This document shows positions 45,850 to 58,462 of a stretch of 64,000 nt of DNA, piece after piece. The position numbers and the translations under genes were made by a program. How positions within the stretch are numbered: the stretch's first letter is position 1; each line of letters opens with the position of its first letter. The notes below the pieces were generated by a model. The model was not told the DNA's origin. It saw nothing but the letters and a program-made list of their open reading frames with translations, and ran no database searches. The DNA comes from Artemisia argyi (taxonomy: Eukaryota; Streptophyta; Magnoliopsida; Asterales; Asteraceae): NCBI GenBank assembly GCA_030686995.1, contig CM060702.1, forward strand, positions 63,399,340 to 63,463,339. The letters are read 5' to 3'.

Positions 45850-48849
45850 TGTCACACCCCCAAAATACCTGAATGGCAGCGGAATGGAATACCTGGGGTG
45901 ACTGTCATAGCACCATACTTACAGTTATGTTGAACGACCTAAAGTGTCGTTTAGAAAACACAGCGTTTGATCATTAAAACATTCAGAGTTTACAAAACTT
46001 AGGTCCCAAAAGAGTTTGCCAAAACAGTTAGAATAAGTTCAACAAGATCAAACGTTTCATAAGTGCAGAAAATATAGTGAGACGCGTCGACTCCGCGACT
46101 CCATGAAGGTCCAAATGTATGCACATGAGCTACCTTAATAACCTGAGAAATACATTGCGAAAAACGGTCAACACGAATGTTGGTGAATAATCATAGGTTT
46201 ATAAATAAATACTAGTGTACATATGCCATAAGTAATGCCAAGAAATAGGATGTCCGGAAAGTATATACATTGGCTCTTAAGCTCATGACCCCGAAGCTAG
46301 ACGATACTTGGCCCCAATGAGTGTTTACCAGACACTCTAATAATAAAGACATGAAATGCATTCGTTCCATTTGGAGCAACCCAAACACGAATGGAGGCGT
46401 CACCCTCGATAGATCTATCCACTCACTCCCGCTTAGTACCAGAAATTAACGGTCCATGATAATAAAAGGGGACTTTTCAAGACGTGGTAAATAAGACAAC
46501 TTAAGCAATGTATGAAATTTTTATACTTAGGCATGTACACAAAACAAGTAATGCAATGTATTCTCCCCCGTGGGATTTGAAATCAAAATATAGAATTAAA
46601 ACGGGGCTATGAGAACTCACCTCGAAGTAATGGTACAAAGATGGTGCAATGAGGTGAAAGTAGTCGGGACAATGAGGCGCGAGTACTAGCCGCAACCTAA
46701 ATGAATAACCATGATCTAACTTAGATCAAGCCGTAATGAAATGAATGCACATGCACATGATACTCATACCACTCGTAATTTGAAAATACTAGTTATCGTC
46801 GTAGAAAAATAGATTCCATACTTAGGAAAATAAGTCCTTATATAGGAGTATATAACTTGTCGTACTATCTCGTTAAAAAGTGTTAGCGTTAAATTCCTTG
46901 TATTGAAAACCTTGAAATATGTCGTTAAGTCATATAAGTATTCTCTCGGGTCATACGTATTCGTTTAATAAGAAAATAGTCCTTAGTAATATTTTCTAGA
47001 AAATATACCGTTTAGTACGTACGTTATTATTTTTATTTGTGACCAAAAATATATCCATAGTTTGACGATGTTAGAATGGTCATAACTTTGTCGTTTTAGG
47101 CTCGTTTTCCTTGTTCGTTATGTCCACGGATTCGTCTTTGTATATACGAGTATATTTTAGATAACTCGGCTCTTTTAGGTTACGTTTAATGCTTCAAAAT
47201 ACCCATCGTATTCTGCCCAACAGCAAGCAGTTTTCTGGAAAAGTAGTTTTCGTCGTTAAGTTTGCAAAAATCATAACTCCTTCGTTATAAACTCGTTTTA
47301 ATTGATTCTTTCGCCTAAAGTTTCGTTTTTGAATGTATTTTCTAAATCTTTGGTCAAAATTTAGTCATCATCTACTGATTTTCCCACGAATTTAAAATAA
47401 GGACAGTAGGTATTTCAAAAGTTTCAAAAATCATTTCCAAGTCTCTAAACTAGTTCCATCATCCATCAATCCACTTTCAAACACCACAAGACTAATCTAA
47501 TCCTACCATACACCTTCTTAGGGTGTCATGGGTCCTTAAATATCATCAAACCACTAGGTCTAACAAGAGTTTCATATGTTTCCATTTCTAGGGCTTCAAA
47601 GTTAAAATATACAAAAATGAAGTGGTACAAAATGATGCATGTAAAAGATCTTGTAAGAAAATCATATGAACATAATAATAACTTGTAAAAATCATAAAAA
47701 TGAGTTTGTATACTTACTTGGTGGTTTAGAGAGTTTAGATGATAAAAAGCTTACTAATCCTTGAGTTTTTATTTCAAAACTCTAACAAGGATGATTATAC
47801 AAACTAGTTTATGATATGATCTTGTAAAATTTACCCTCCTTGCTCCTTGTTTACTCCAATTCGAACCAAACTCCAAAGAAAAGAGAGAAAAGAACTTGCT
47901 AAGTGTAAGTAAAAGTGATTTTAGTGAAAATGAGTAAGAAAAGTTTAATTTATACAAAGGGGACAATTGTTTGGTGACATTAAATTAGTTTGGTGAGTTA
48001 TTAAAGCTTGAAGACCAAAAAGGGGGGGGGTTGGCCGGTTTTGGGGAGGGAAAAGGGGGATGATGTTGGGTGGTTAGTTAGTAAAAATTAGTATTAGTAG
48101 TTAAGTATAGTTAGGTTAGGTTTAGGTTTAAGGTTTAATCGGGTACCGGGTTTGTTAGAAATAAATTTTGTTGGAGTTATTCGGGTCATAATAAAGTTAT
48201 AAAAATTGTAAAAATATGTCGGGTATAAGTACGGAGAGTTTGGGTGATTATCGTTAAATTTTGGTGAAAACCGTCGTTATTAAGTTAAACGTACGATACG
48301 TAATAGTTAAATTTCCAAAATACCGGGTAAATTAATATTATAGTTTTTATATTATAGAAATGAGTATAAAATGTATTGGGATCATAGTCGGAAGTGTCGG
48401 ACGTGTTAGTTTCATTTATAGTTCGCGTATTAGTGTTTATTTAAAATAAACATACGTAAATCGTTAATTATATTAAAAATATAATTTGAATACCCTACGA
48501 GTGGAATAGTATGCAAGTGCCATAAAGATGATATGCAGACTATTTCTAGTCTGTATGAGATGTCCCAAATGATAATGCATGGATTCGCTCCTGAACCAAT
48601 ACAGTTACGCGAATTTGAACACTCGTAAACAAAATTTACGATGACATGAATAATGCACGTGAATAGTGATTTTCTCTCGGAAATGAATAGTGTCAAGTGA
48701 ATAGTAAAATTTCTGAATATGTCTCGGAATGTCAAATTGACCTCAAAAATGATGAATAGTGATCGATGAATAGTAAATGATGAATAGTAACTTGTGAATA
48801 GTAAATTGTCGAGGCTTGGAAAAATGACTGGAAATTACGAGGTGTGACA
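45850..48849 (-). repeat. Tekay 5' LTR
   Basis: 3000 bp, matching 37265-40276 base for base over long stretches. The TATA box is the complement of 47944-47954. The G run here is 9 bases (48022-48030). Confidence 0.92.
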
Positions 48850-48854
48850 ATAGT

Positions 48855-49383
48855 TGTGCTGGGCATGGTATAGGAGGAGATAAGAGCTCATAGGATTGGG
48901 GAGTTAAGTGTGTCACCCCATGAATGGTATTAAGGAATACGATCCGTCATCCATGCAATTATAACAAGTAATTAACGTGTAAAAGATGTCTAGGGAGTAG
49001 TGAAATCTAAGTAAACACATTTTCTCCATTTACTGCTCACAACTTTAGTATAATTTAGTTTATTTTCATTTTTAGTATTTTATTTTGATTGCATCTTTAG
49101 TATTGGGTTACTTGACTAGCAACTAATTCCGCCCAAATCCTTTAAACCCGAGATCTTTACTTGCTTTCTAAAAAAATATAAAATACAAAAATAATCATCC
49201 CTCACCTTTAGAACTAGTATTTAGGTTTTCTAATCCTAGCGACACTATTCCTAAGCTGAACGATCAATCCCCCGGTACTTGTCACTATACTATACTACAA
49301 CGATCAGGTACACTGCCTGGTGGGGGTTGTAAGCTTCTCAGGATCCCTTGAGAGGTAAAGCCTGGTGCAATTCCCACGCATCA
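48855..49383 (+). repeat. A3 5' LTR, part 2
   Basis: Continues 36388-37264 after the Tekay insertion and ends CCACGCATCA at 49383. Followed by a 6-base spacer and the PBS TGGCGCCGCTGCCGGGGA at 49390-49407. Confidence 0.9.
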
Positions 49384-49546
49384 AGTTTTTGGCGCCGCTG
49401 CCGGGGAATAGTTATTGTCTAGGTTAGAATTTCTTTTTATTAGGTCTACTTGCTAGATTCCTTTCTAGTAAGATTTTATTTTTATTTTTAGGTTTTCTTT
49501 AGTCTATCTTATTTCTTTGTGCCTTTGTTCGTAACCATCCGACATC

Positions 49547-51757
49547 ATGGACAACGGGAACGTCTTTGAACCCGTTATCCCACCACAACAAAACCCACCA
49601 TTAGAACCCCTTAGGCCCCGAACCTTAGGAGAGTATTCCCGACCTAGCCACCAAGGCTACCGAAACACCATTGAGCTCACCGGAGCCGATGTGGACCCCT
49701 TGCGATCCGACACCATCCGGTTGGTGCAAAGCGGATGTGCATTCCATGGACTTCGTTCCAAAGATCCAAACCAACATCTTAAGGACTTCCTCAAAATCGT
49801 AGATTCCATAGACCTAGATGTTGCAACTAGAGAGACAACACGATTACGCCTATTCCAATTCTCTCTACGGGATCAAGCTAGTCAATGGCTTGAGCGTTTA
49901 CCCGCGGGATCCATCACCACATGGGATGATCTCACCACTCGTTTCCTTGCTCAATTTTTCCCACCGGAGAGAACTACTAAGCTTAGAAATGACATCTTGA
50001 TGTTCCAACAACGACAAAATGAATCTCTTTATGAAGCATGGACTCGTTTCAAGGACTTACTCCAAAAAGTCCCTCATCATGGCATAGATCTTTGGCTCCA
50101 ACTCCAAATCTTTTATGACCATATCGACATCTCCACGAGGCGAGCCATTGACCAATCGGCCGGTGGTAAGCTACGTGATCTAAGTGCGGAACAATCATGG
50201 GAACTCATAGAAGATCTTGCTCTCTATGACAACGAAAGTTGGAATGATCCCCGTGACTTGAACAAAACGGTCAAGGCAATATCTTTGCCTTCGAACAATT
50301 CTAGCACTCCCGACCGTAGGATCATGGAACTTGAGGACCAAGTCAAGTTTCTCATGAAATCTTACGAAGCTCCTAAGCCTTCAAGCCAAGTGAACAAAAT
50401 CACTTCTTCATGCGAATTATGTAGTGGTCCCCACGACACTCGTGATTGTGTGGAACTCCCCGGAACAGCTTTTGCGGACTACGCATCCACGCGTACCGAT
50501 GAAGCGGGAGATAAGTGGTACACTTTCAAGCCTGAGCCAAACACTTACGGTGATTCATACAACCCCTCTTGGAAAAATCACCCGAACCTTAGGTGGAAGC
50601 AAAATCAACCCAATTCTTCCAATCCGCCTAATCGTTACCAACCAAACGGCCCACCCTCCAACCATACTTTCAACAACAACCCTTCTAACAACTTTGGTAG
50701 TACTAACAATCTTGAAGGATTGATGTCTAAGTTCATGGCATCTCAAGAGGCTCGCATAGCTAGGTTTGAAACCGAACTCAACCAACAACAAACAGAGATA
50801 ACCAACAAGATTGACAACTTGTTGAAAGCCCTCAACAACCAAGCATTAGTCACACCTAGGAAGGACAGTAGGGACACCAATAACGGAAGCCAAATTAAGG
50901 ACCCCTCATCATCCAAACATGTCCACTTTGTCAATGTTGTCACCATTAAGCCAATAGATAAGGAGATTGAAGAGAGTGACAAGGATGAAGCTAGAATAGA
51001 AGCCGAGACTAAGGATGAGAGTAGGGAAGTTGAGGTAGAGCATATAGAAGAATACTTTGATAAGTTGCCCACCAAGGAAGAACGGGAATACCATAAGGAT
51101 TTATTCTATAGTCCCGAGAGACCATATATCCTTGGCACCCCCCTTATCAAAATGGGAGACCCCTCTAACATTAACATCCCATGTAATATCGGGCACATGC
51201 ATATATGGAAAGCTTACATTGACCCTAGATCCCCCGTGAACATCATGACTAGGACTTATTACAATTAGGTGATGAAGAAGCAACTTGATTTTAGGATGAT
51301 GCCTAATAAGAATCTGATAAGTAATTTTGCAGGAAGAGTGAAGGGATTGCATGTGATTATAGGGAATCTCACCTATGAGATCGATTTTATGATAGTTGAG
51401 GACACTCGTCCGGTGATAGATGCTTGCCTAAGCCAAATAATATTTGGAAAACCATTTTTTGAGGCCACTAGGATGAGTTATGATCCGACTTTAGGGATAG
51501 TTAGATTCAAGGAAGAGAATGATGAGGTTGCTTATCAGACGCCCTACAAGATTGAGCAATACCGCCTTCTCTCTAATTTTAAAAAGGAACACAAGCAAGC
51601 GGCTTATTATAGGAATGAGGAGGATAGACGTAGAGGAGTAGAGTATGTAAAGAATAGAATGCTTGGTTTCTACAAAGAATGCTTGCAACTAGGTCCGGAA
51701 TACAAAACTGGTTTAGAAGACGACCTAGAGAGTGGAACCAATGATGAGATCACGTAG
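49547..51757 (+). pseudogene. A3 gag plus pseudo-protease ORF with one nonsense codon
   Basis: It is colinear with the A2 ORF. From ATG 49547 the frame is open for 573 codons to TAG at 51266-51268, where A2 has a Trp codon. It then stays open for a further 162 codons to the natural stop at 51757. The only length difference from A2 over about 740 codons is nine codons, in the acidic region after REVEV. The gag domain, zinc-knuckle-like CELCSGPHDTRDC and protease-like end are retained, and the active-site position reads IDPRSP. No other lesion is visible. Apart from the single TAG it looks functional as a capsid gene. Confidence 0.85.
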
Positions 51758-53605
51758 TAACCCATGACCTTGAGTCTAGCTACAAGACTCGTAAATAAAG
51801 AAAAGCGCTTCTTGGGAGGCAACCCATGTTTTGTGTGATTTTATTTGTTTGTTTGTTATTTGCTTCTGTATGCATGCTTAATTTTTGTTGTTGGTAGATC
51901 ATGTTTCTAAACTAAATAGTGGAAATACTTTACTTTGTTGTTTTGGCCTAGTCTTAATTCCACCTAAAAGTATTTTTGCAAAAGATAAGTGTAAGGGGAA
52001 ACCCCAAATATGTTTTCAAGAAACAAACCGATCATGATTCTCCACAATATTAAATGAACATGTATATTCGTATTTGTTAGAGTCAAATGCTTGTATTGAG
52101 TCATAATGAAGTTTTGCAGGATTTTCCAGGAAGTATGACCAAGTTTTTCCAGAAATTTTCCGGAAACTTAACATAAGAATTTCTGCAGGTCACTTCTGAC
52201 GGCGTCAAGAGTTTACTCTTGACGGCTTCAAGTGTAAAAATCTGGAAATTTTACCGGTTTTGTTTTTCTAACGGAGTCTTATGGTTTTTGTGAATTATTA
52301 AGTTTTATAATCTCCAGGAAATCTGCAAACTTCATTCCACAAGCATTATATCTTATCTTGTTTTCTAGGATTTAGTAACTTATATAGGATGCCGCCGATT
52401 TTACACGAGGTTGTCTTGTCTATTTTATCAGGTTTTACAGGTTATGTATGACAAGAAGATGATTTATATTCTGGAAGGGAAGCTTTGATTGTTCATTTTC
52501 TTGGAGGAAGATTTAACCTGGCCACCTTATTATCCATACCGAGCGAATCAGGGGAGTATTTGATTTCATTCTCTTTACTTTTTCACTTTTACATTTTTTA
52601 CTTGAACATTGGGGACAATGTTCATCTTAAGTGTAAGGGGAGGGTAAAAAGATGATACCTTACATATGCACTTTCGCTTGAGTTTGTTTTGTTTAATGGT
52701 ATATGTGTAATAAAACTACGAGAAATACTTGTTAGTGCAATTTTAGCACCAAATTTAAATTTTTTTACAACATTTAGGAGTGAAACTTTAGCCATAGCAA
52801 GCGTCTCATGGATAGGAGATTGTATGACTAGCACATAACCGTATATTCAGAAAAATTTTCCACCCAAATATGTGAGGTTCGCCTTTAGATTTGATAGGAA
52901 AAGCATTTACTATTAGTGCTTATGAGTGTACCGGTAGCATTTAGATTCTAGAACTTGCGTTAGTGATGCATCCCGAGACCGCTAGTGAGACTACATTCGT
53001 GTGGTAGGATTTACTACATGATAAGAGGCATTAGGATCACCCTTGTGTTAAACCCGTATTATAATTACTTGACCATTTAAGTCATATTACTTGGCTAGTT
53101 AAGTCAACTAATTTTTCCCACACCCTTAGCGTTGTACTCATTTTTAGTACACGAAACCCCTAGTACACCCCTCCGAGCCTATCCTTTCGTTTCTAACTTT
53201 AAGCATTTTACTTAAAGGAATAATTTGTTACACCCCACTTAAATGTACACCCAAATCGCCTTAGCCTTCCGTGTATGCGCTCATTTTTAGTGCATTATTG
53301 TTATTTGTTAAACCCTAAGTTAACTATCTAATTGATTACATGGTTGCTAAGTCGAGTCATATCCTTGTACATATTGTTTTGGGACGATTGGGACTCATGG
53401 GTAAGTACTTATTTTATGGAGTAATGGGGAAGAACATCATTTATTACCCCCATATGTACGTTAATCTTAAAAGTGCTCCAAATGTTTTGATTTTCTTAAT
53501 TCGAGTCATTAGATTAGTTTAATGTAAAGTATGTAAAAATTCAAGTGTAAGGGAAATGTTCATTCTCTATGATGTATTATTTTGGATGGTAGGGTAAGAG
53601 TGTAT

Positions 53606-53655
<50 letters not shown>

Positions 53656-54204
53656 GGACTACCATCCCTTTTTATTCTATGTTCATTTTATGTTTTTGTT
53701 ATTTTTTTCATTTATTAGCTTAAGTCGAGTCTAGTCTTGGCTTAGCAACGCCATATTGTACATGTAATTAACTAAGATTGTTAACTCGCCACCAGTAAAA
53801 CTTCCTTTATCCAACAAAACCGTGTATTTCATATCCCTACACCTAACGTTACAACCCTTTAAAAAGACCTCTTTGATAGTTTATCCTAGGTGCTTACGCC
53901 ATGTGGTGGAGGTTTGATCCTTTCCCAAGCCTATGGTAATCTATTTTGCTATGACAGGTAGTGAGAGATATCTTCCGTTTCCATATTGTAATTTACACTT
54001 TATTACACCCGAGAGATGTGAGTATCTAAACACTATTTGTGAGGTGCTAGTATATGACCTCCGTGCTTGTCTATTGGTCTTTAGTGGAACGATTATTTTT
54101 TGTAATTACTTTTATATTAGTGTTAAATGACCCCTAACTTGTATTTTGACTAGAATAAAAGCGCATTTGCTTGAGGACAAGCAAATCTCAAGTGTAAGGG
54201 TATA
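51758..54204 (+). mobile_element. A3 conserved 3' noncoding region
   Basis: About 2.45 kb without a shared ORF. In order: the GGGAGGCAACCC hairpin near 51817-51829; AAGTGTAAGGGG tracts at 51987, 52629 and 53543 and the terminal tract at 54190; a hairpin CGTCAAGAGT-TT-ACTCTTGACG near 52203-52224; and the inverted repeat GAACATTGGGGACAATGTTC at 52604-52623, six bases before the second purine tract. A poly(A) run lies at 53608-53652. The layout is the same in A1 and A2. Confidence 0.72.
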
Positions 54205-55610
54205 TGATGAGACGAAAAATGATCCATTTTTAGGGGGTCATTTAAGCCCGGAATTAAATTTATTTGATCAAATATTGCCCTAAATCGTTTCTTTTGTGAT
54301 TTTAGATACTTTGGGAGTGAAATCTGGAAAAGGAAGCAATTCGGACGTTTTTGGAGCATAAAAGTGAAGAAAACGCCAAAGTCTTAATTTTCCATGCTGG
54401 GAACAGTAGGTGACGGCGTCAAGAGTAACATCCTGACGGCGTCAAGAGCAAAATTCCATGACGATCCAGTAAAGATTTGACGGCGTCACAAGATAGGGCG
54501 TCAAGAGTAAAAGTCATGACGGCCTGGAAATGATTATCACTTGACGGCGTCAAATGTAGATCAAGGCAGTCCGAGAAAAGTTTTGGCGGCGAGGTGACGG
54601 CGTCACAAGTTTAGTCTTGACGCCGTCAGACCCCTTTTCCTATATATAGTTTTCTAATTTTCACATTTAAAAGAGAGAAGTTTTGGAGAAACCCTAAGTA
54701 CGAATTTGTTGCGAATTTTACAGGTTTTTCAAGGGTTCCAAGCCCTTGATACCTTTCATGTGTAATTGAGATAAGTGTTCTTTTAATTCAATTAATATGT
54801 CTATGTGTTGGTTGTCTATATCTTGTTCTTGTCTTAATTCCACCATGCTAGGCTAGATCTATCTTGTGTTTGCTTGGATCTAATGAAACCTAGATGTTAA
54901 TTGTTTGTTGATTACTTGTTTATACTTGTCTTGGATGAATGATTTATATGTTAGGCTTAAGAAAACTGGCAAATCTCCAATTGGTAACATGCTTGAACGT
55001 CTTAAGAAACATGAACCGACGCGCACTAGGTCTTTATTGGTTATATTTAATGCATGAGCCATTGTTTATAATCCCTATAGTTGTGCTGGGCATGGTATAG
55101 GAGGAGATAAGAGCTCATAGGATTGGGGAGTTAAGTGTGCCACCCCATGAATGGTATTAAGGAATACGATCCGTCATCCATGCAATTATAACAAGTAATT
55201 AACGTGTAAAAGATGTCTAGGGAGTAGTGAAATCTAAGTAAACACATTTTCTCCATTTACTGCTCACAACTTTAGTATAATTTAGTTTATTTTCATTTCT
55301 AGTATTTTATTTTGATTGCATCTTTAGTATTGGGTTACTTGACTAGCAACTAATTCCGCCCAAATCCTTCAAACCCGAGATCTTTACTTGCTTTCTAAAA
55401 AAATATAAAATACAAAAATAATCGTCTCTCACCTTTAGAACTAGTATTTAGGTTTTCTAATCCTAGCGACACTATTCCTAAGCTGAACGATCAATCTCCC
55501 GGTACTTGTCACAATACTATACTACAACGATCAGGTACACTGCCTGGTGGGGGTTGTAAGCTTCTCAGGATCCCTTGAGAGGTAAAGCCTGGTGCAATTC
55601 CCACGCATCA
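54205..55610 (+). repeat. A3 3' LTR
   Basis: 1406 bp, TGATGAGACG to CACGCATCA, uninterrupted. It provides the empty-site reference for the Tekay insertion. The TGACG array is at about 54411-54629 and the TATA box at 54640-54649. The TSD TAAGC follows at 55611-55615. Confidence 0.92.
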
Positions 55611-55615
55611 TAAGC

Positions 55616-58457
55616 CAATAAGTCCAATTAAGGCTTGGATCCAACAAGTTCATACACTAGCCTTTCCAAAAAGCCAAGGTACTCACAGTGGGTCCCACAA
55701 ATAAGCTTTAGAGAAACCCTTGAACATGGGCTGTTAGGGACTGGTGCAGCAGCAGCCTTGAGGGGCAATTTCAAGAGCTTGCACAAGCTTACAAAAAATT
55801 CCTAAAATTATTCTAAAAATATGGCCATACTCACCAGCTGGGAAATAAGTTGCAAATCAATTTTCAGGCCAAATGGCCAAGAAATGAACCAGTTAAAAAT
55901 CCCTCATTGAGGGCAGTTGGACGGGCTAAAAGTGCAGGCCTGCTCAACTGTGGTGGTGCATGCAGGCCAAATGGGGCATCTTAGAGCAACTTTTTAAACT
56001 TGGAATCATAAAAGCTAACTCATAAGAACACAGCATAACTTTATTTAAGCAAGAAAATAATGCACTTCAGTTATTTTGAGAGTGATTTAAACGGGTAAAT
56101 AAGCTGGAAATTTAAAAAGGCAAAAAACACTTTTTGAAAAAGTTAACACCTTGAAACAGTTATGTAAAGTTTGAAAAGGCAAAAGTGAAGGTCTGATCTT
56201 AGGCATAAGCTGATATGGGCGCGATGAGTGCAACAGTTAATCAAAAGCAAAGGCACATAAACTTAGACACTTAACTGATTCACAACTTCAAATAAACTAA
56301 ACTCAAATGATTACATTACTAATTATGACTAAAGGTCCTAATCAATTGAGCTAAACTAAGGATGAATCAGCTAATAAGCTGATTTTCAGGTTCTAGTTGC
56401 TTAGCAGTCAACAAAGAATGGGACAACTAACAACCACCACCCCAACTGAACTATACTCAAGAGCTCACACAAGCTGATCTGAGCTTAATACGCCCTTAAA
56501 AAACTAAATACACTAGTCTAATCTAAACACAAATAAACTAGTTAATAAACAGATTAAGTACTGAAATTAAAATAAGCATAAACAAGACAACCACGCAGGC
56601 CAATGGGGGATTATGTAGGCTTAATAAGCTACCACAAGGCTACCACTAAGCTAATCTAAGGGGTGTTGAGACCTGATGTGCAGGGGACTGCAATTGGGTC
56701 AAATGGTGGGTGAGTCTGACTTGGAAAGTCAAAGAACAGGGTATAGAGACATGCCATTACCTTAGGACCAATATGAAGTGAAGAAATCAACTAGAAAGTA
56801 ACAATCTAACATCTACCCTATCTGTTATGTGAAAACAGTGTTGATGCAATTTGGAAAGTGTACCAAAGTCATATGGAATGCAAAGCCTAATGTGGAAAAC
56901 TAATCTAAATCATGCATGACCTATAATCAGGGTAAATATATAACCAAACATGAACCTACATGAAATTATGCTAGGCCTAGAGTAATTAACTGTTATAAAA
57001 TGAGGTTTAAAAATACTTCAATACAGAATGGTTGAAACTAGATGAAAATGCTATATTTAACTTAAAAACTAACAACAAGCTTAATTAAGAGCTGTTTGAC
57101 TTTCATACTGAGGTCAAAAATACCTTAAAACTAAAGAAAGAGCTTGAACCAGACAGTCCTTAAGGGGTCGATTTTGGTGATCTCTCAAATATAAATGCAA
57201 GTTTTGATCTATACTTAGACAGTGAATGCTACAATAAGGTTACCTAAGTCTAAATAAGCATGAATTACTAGAGAAATAGCAATGAAACAGGCCAAAAAGT
57301 AATAAGCAACACCAACTGAAAACAGAATTTCAAAAAAACTTGAACTAAGAATTTTTCATTAATAAAAGAAAATCAGTACATTAACATTAATTAACACTAA
57401 AAGCTTAACTACAATAAAACTAAAAACCTTCCTGAGAACTACTACCTACTACTAATTATTTTAAAAAACTAACTCCTCTCAGTTTCTTGGTCTTCTCCTT
57501 TTATACTGACCCATTAGGGTTCTTCTCACTCATCTGCTGCTTTCCCACTTTTGATTGAGTCCATTGGATTAGTGAAAATAATCTAAGCCGTTTATCATTT
57601 TTTTTGGTAGGAAAAGGTGAATAAGCAATTGGCTTTTTGCTCTTGGCAAGGGGTGTGTTTGGACTGAAGTGGAGGAAAGTGAGGGGTAGGGGTGGCTTGT
57701 GGGAGTAGTGGTGATGATGAGGTTGGCAATGGCAGAGAAGTAGCAGGGGGGTCACGGGTTTGTGTTGGGATAAGGGGGGGGGGGGGGGGGGGGTTGACTG
57801 ATGGTTTGACCTAGGGTAGTATTACAAAGGGACGGGGTGTTATTTGTTTAAGCTTTTGGGCCAAGGGTGGATTGGGCTTAGGGGGTTGAGTTGTATTGGG
57901 TGGGCTGTGTTTATTGTGGATGGGGTTTAATTAATCAAGGGTATCCATTTGGTTTGTAATAGCAAAACACATGGATCAAATGTGCATAATCTGAAAGTTG
58001 GAGGGCCTTTTCTGCCATGTTCCAAAAGTATATCCAAGGGACCAATATTGCCAAGTTATAATTCCATAAGGACTTTTGAAGTTCATTTTCCAAAATTAAA
58101 ATCCTGGGGACTTATTTTGTCACATTTGCAAAGTACATGGACCAAACATGTAATTTTCCCAAAGTTTTCACCCAAGGATCGTTTTTGAATATATTTGACT
58201 TTTAAATGCCTTGGGTTGACTTTTCTTTCGGTTTAAAACTTTAGGGACTAGTTTTGTCAATTTTTGAAACTTGAGGGACTGAAACTGCCAATTATGCAAA
58301 CTTTGTTCGTTTTTCATTTGTTTTTAAACATTTTGCATCTAAAACATATAAAACACATTTTTGGAATATTTTCTGTATTTTGATGCATTTCTGAGTGTTT
58401 TTGGATGTTTTGGTAGTTCAGATACGATAAAAATGATGAGTATTTACACACTCATCA
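55616..58457 (-). mobile_element. Solo LTR B', right portion
   Basis: Continues 35142-36387. No ORF. The R/U5-like part is on the left, with the TATA box at 57498-57505 (minus). The U3 with degenerate GTCCCT-type phrases is at 57960-58290. The final 24 bases are the terminal inverted repeat shared with B. Confidence 0.78.
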
Positions 58458-58462
58458 GTGAC

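Larger units (their letters stand above)
37265..48849 (-). mobile_element. Tekay-type chromovirus, recent insertion
   Basis: This 11585 bp minus-strand element is inserted in the A3 5' LTR with target duplications ATAGT at 37260-37264 and 48850-48854. The undisturbed site is visible in the A3 3' LTR (about 55075). The 5' LTR is 45850-48849, the PBS the complement of 45835-45846, gag 43712-44671, decayed pol 40277-43711, PPT 40277-40287, and the 3' LTR 37265-40276. The LTRs are essentially identical: one substitution seen, 38727 T versus 47312 C, plus a G-run length difference. Confidence 0.92.
36388..55610 (+). mobile_element. A3: family A element with nested Tekay element
   Basis: This plus-strand element has target duplications TAAGC at 36383-36387 and 55611-55615. 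The 5' LTR is 36388-49383, split by the Tekay insertion (877 plus 529 = 1406 bp once removed). The PBS is at 49390-49407. The ORF is 49547-51757, the noncoding region 51758-54204, and the 3' LTR 54205-55610 (1406 bp). Without the insertion it is about 7.63 kb. The LTRs differ by roughly 1-2 per cent by eye. Confidence 0.92.
35142..58457 (-). mobile_element. B': solo LTR related to B (with nested A3)
   Basis: In minus sense it starts with the same TGATGAGT-spacer-ACTCATCA inverted repeat as B and ends with CCAATCA, without internal coding DNA, PBS or second LTR. Target duplications GTGAC lie at 35137-35141 and 58458-58462. Without A3 it is about 4.09 kb (35142-36387 plus 55616-58457). The complement of 57498-57505 is TATAAAAG, a TATA box. 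A G20 run lies at 57774-57793. It is diverged from B, so it is a separate subfamily. It presumably arose by LTR-LTR recombination. Confidence 0.82.
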
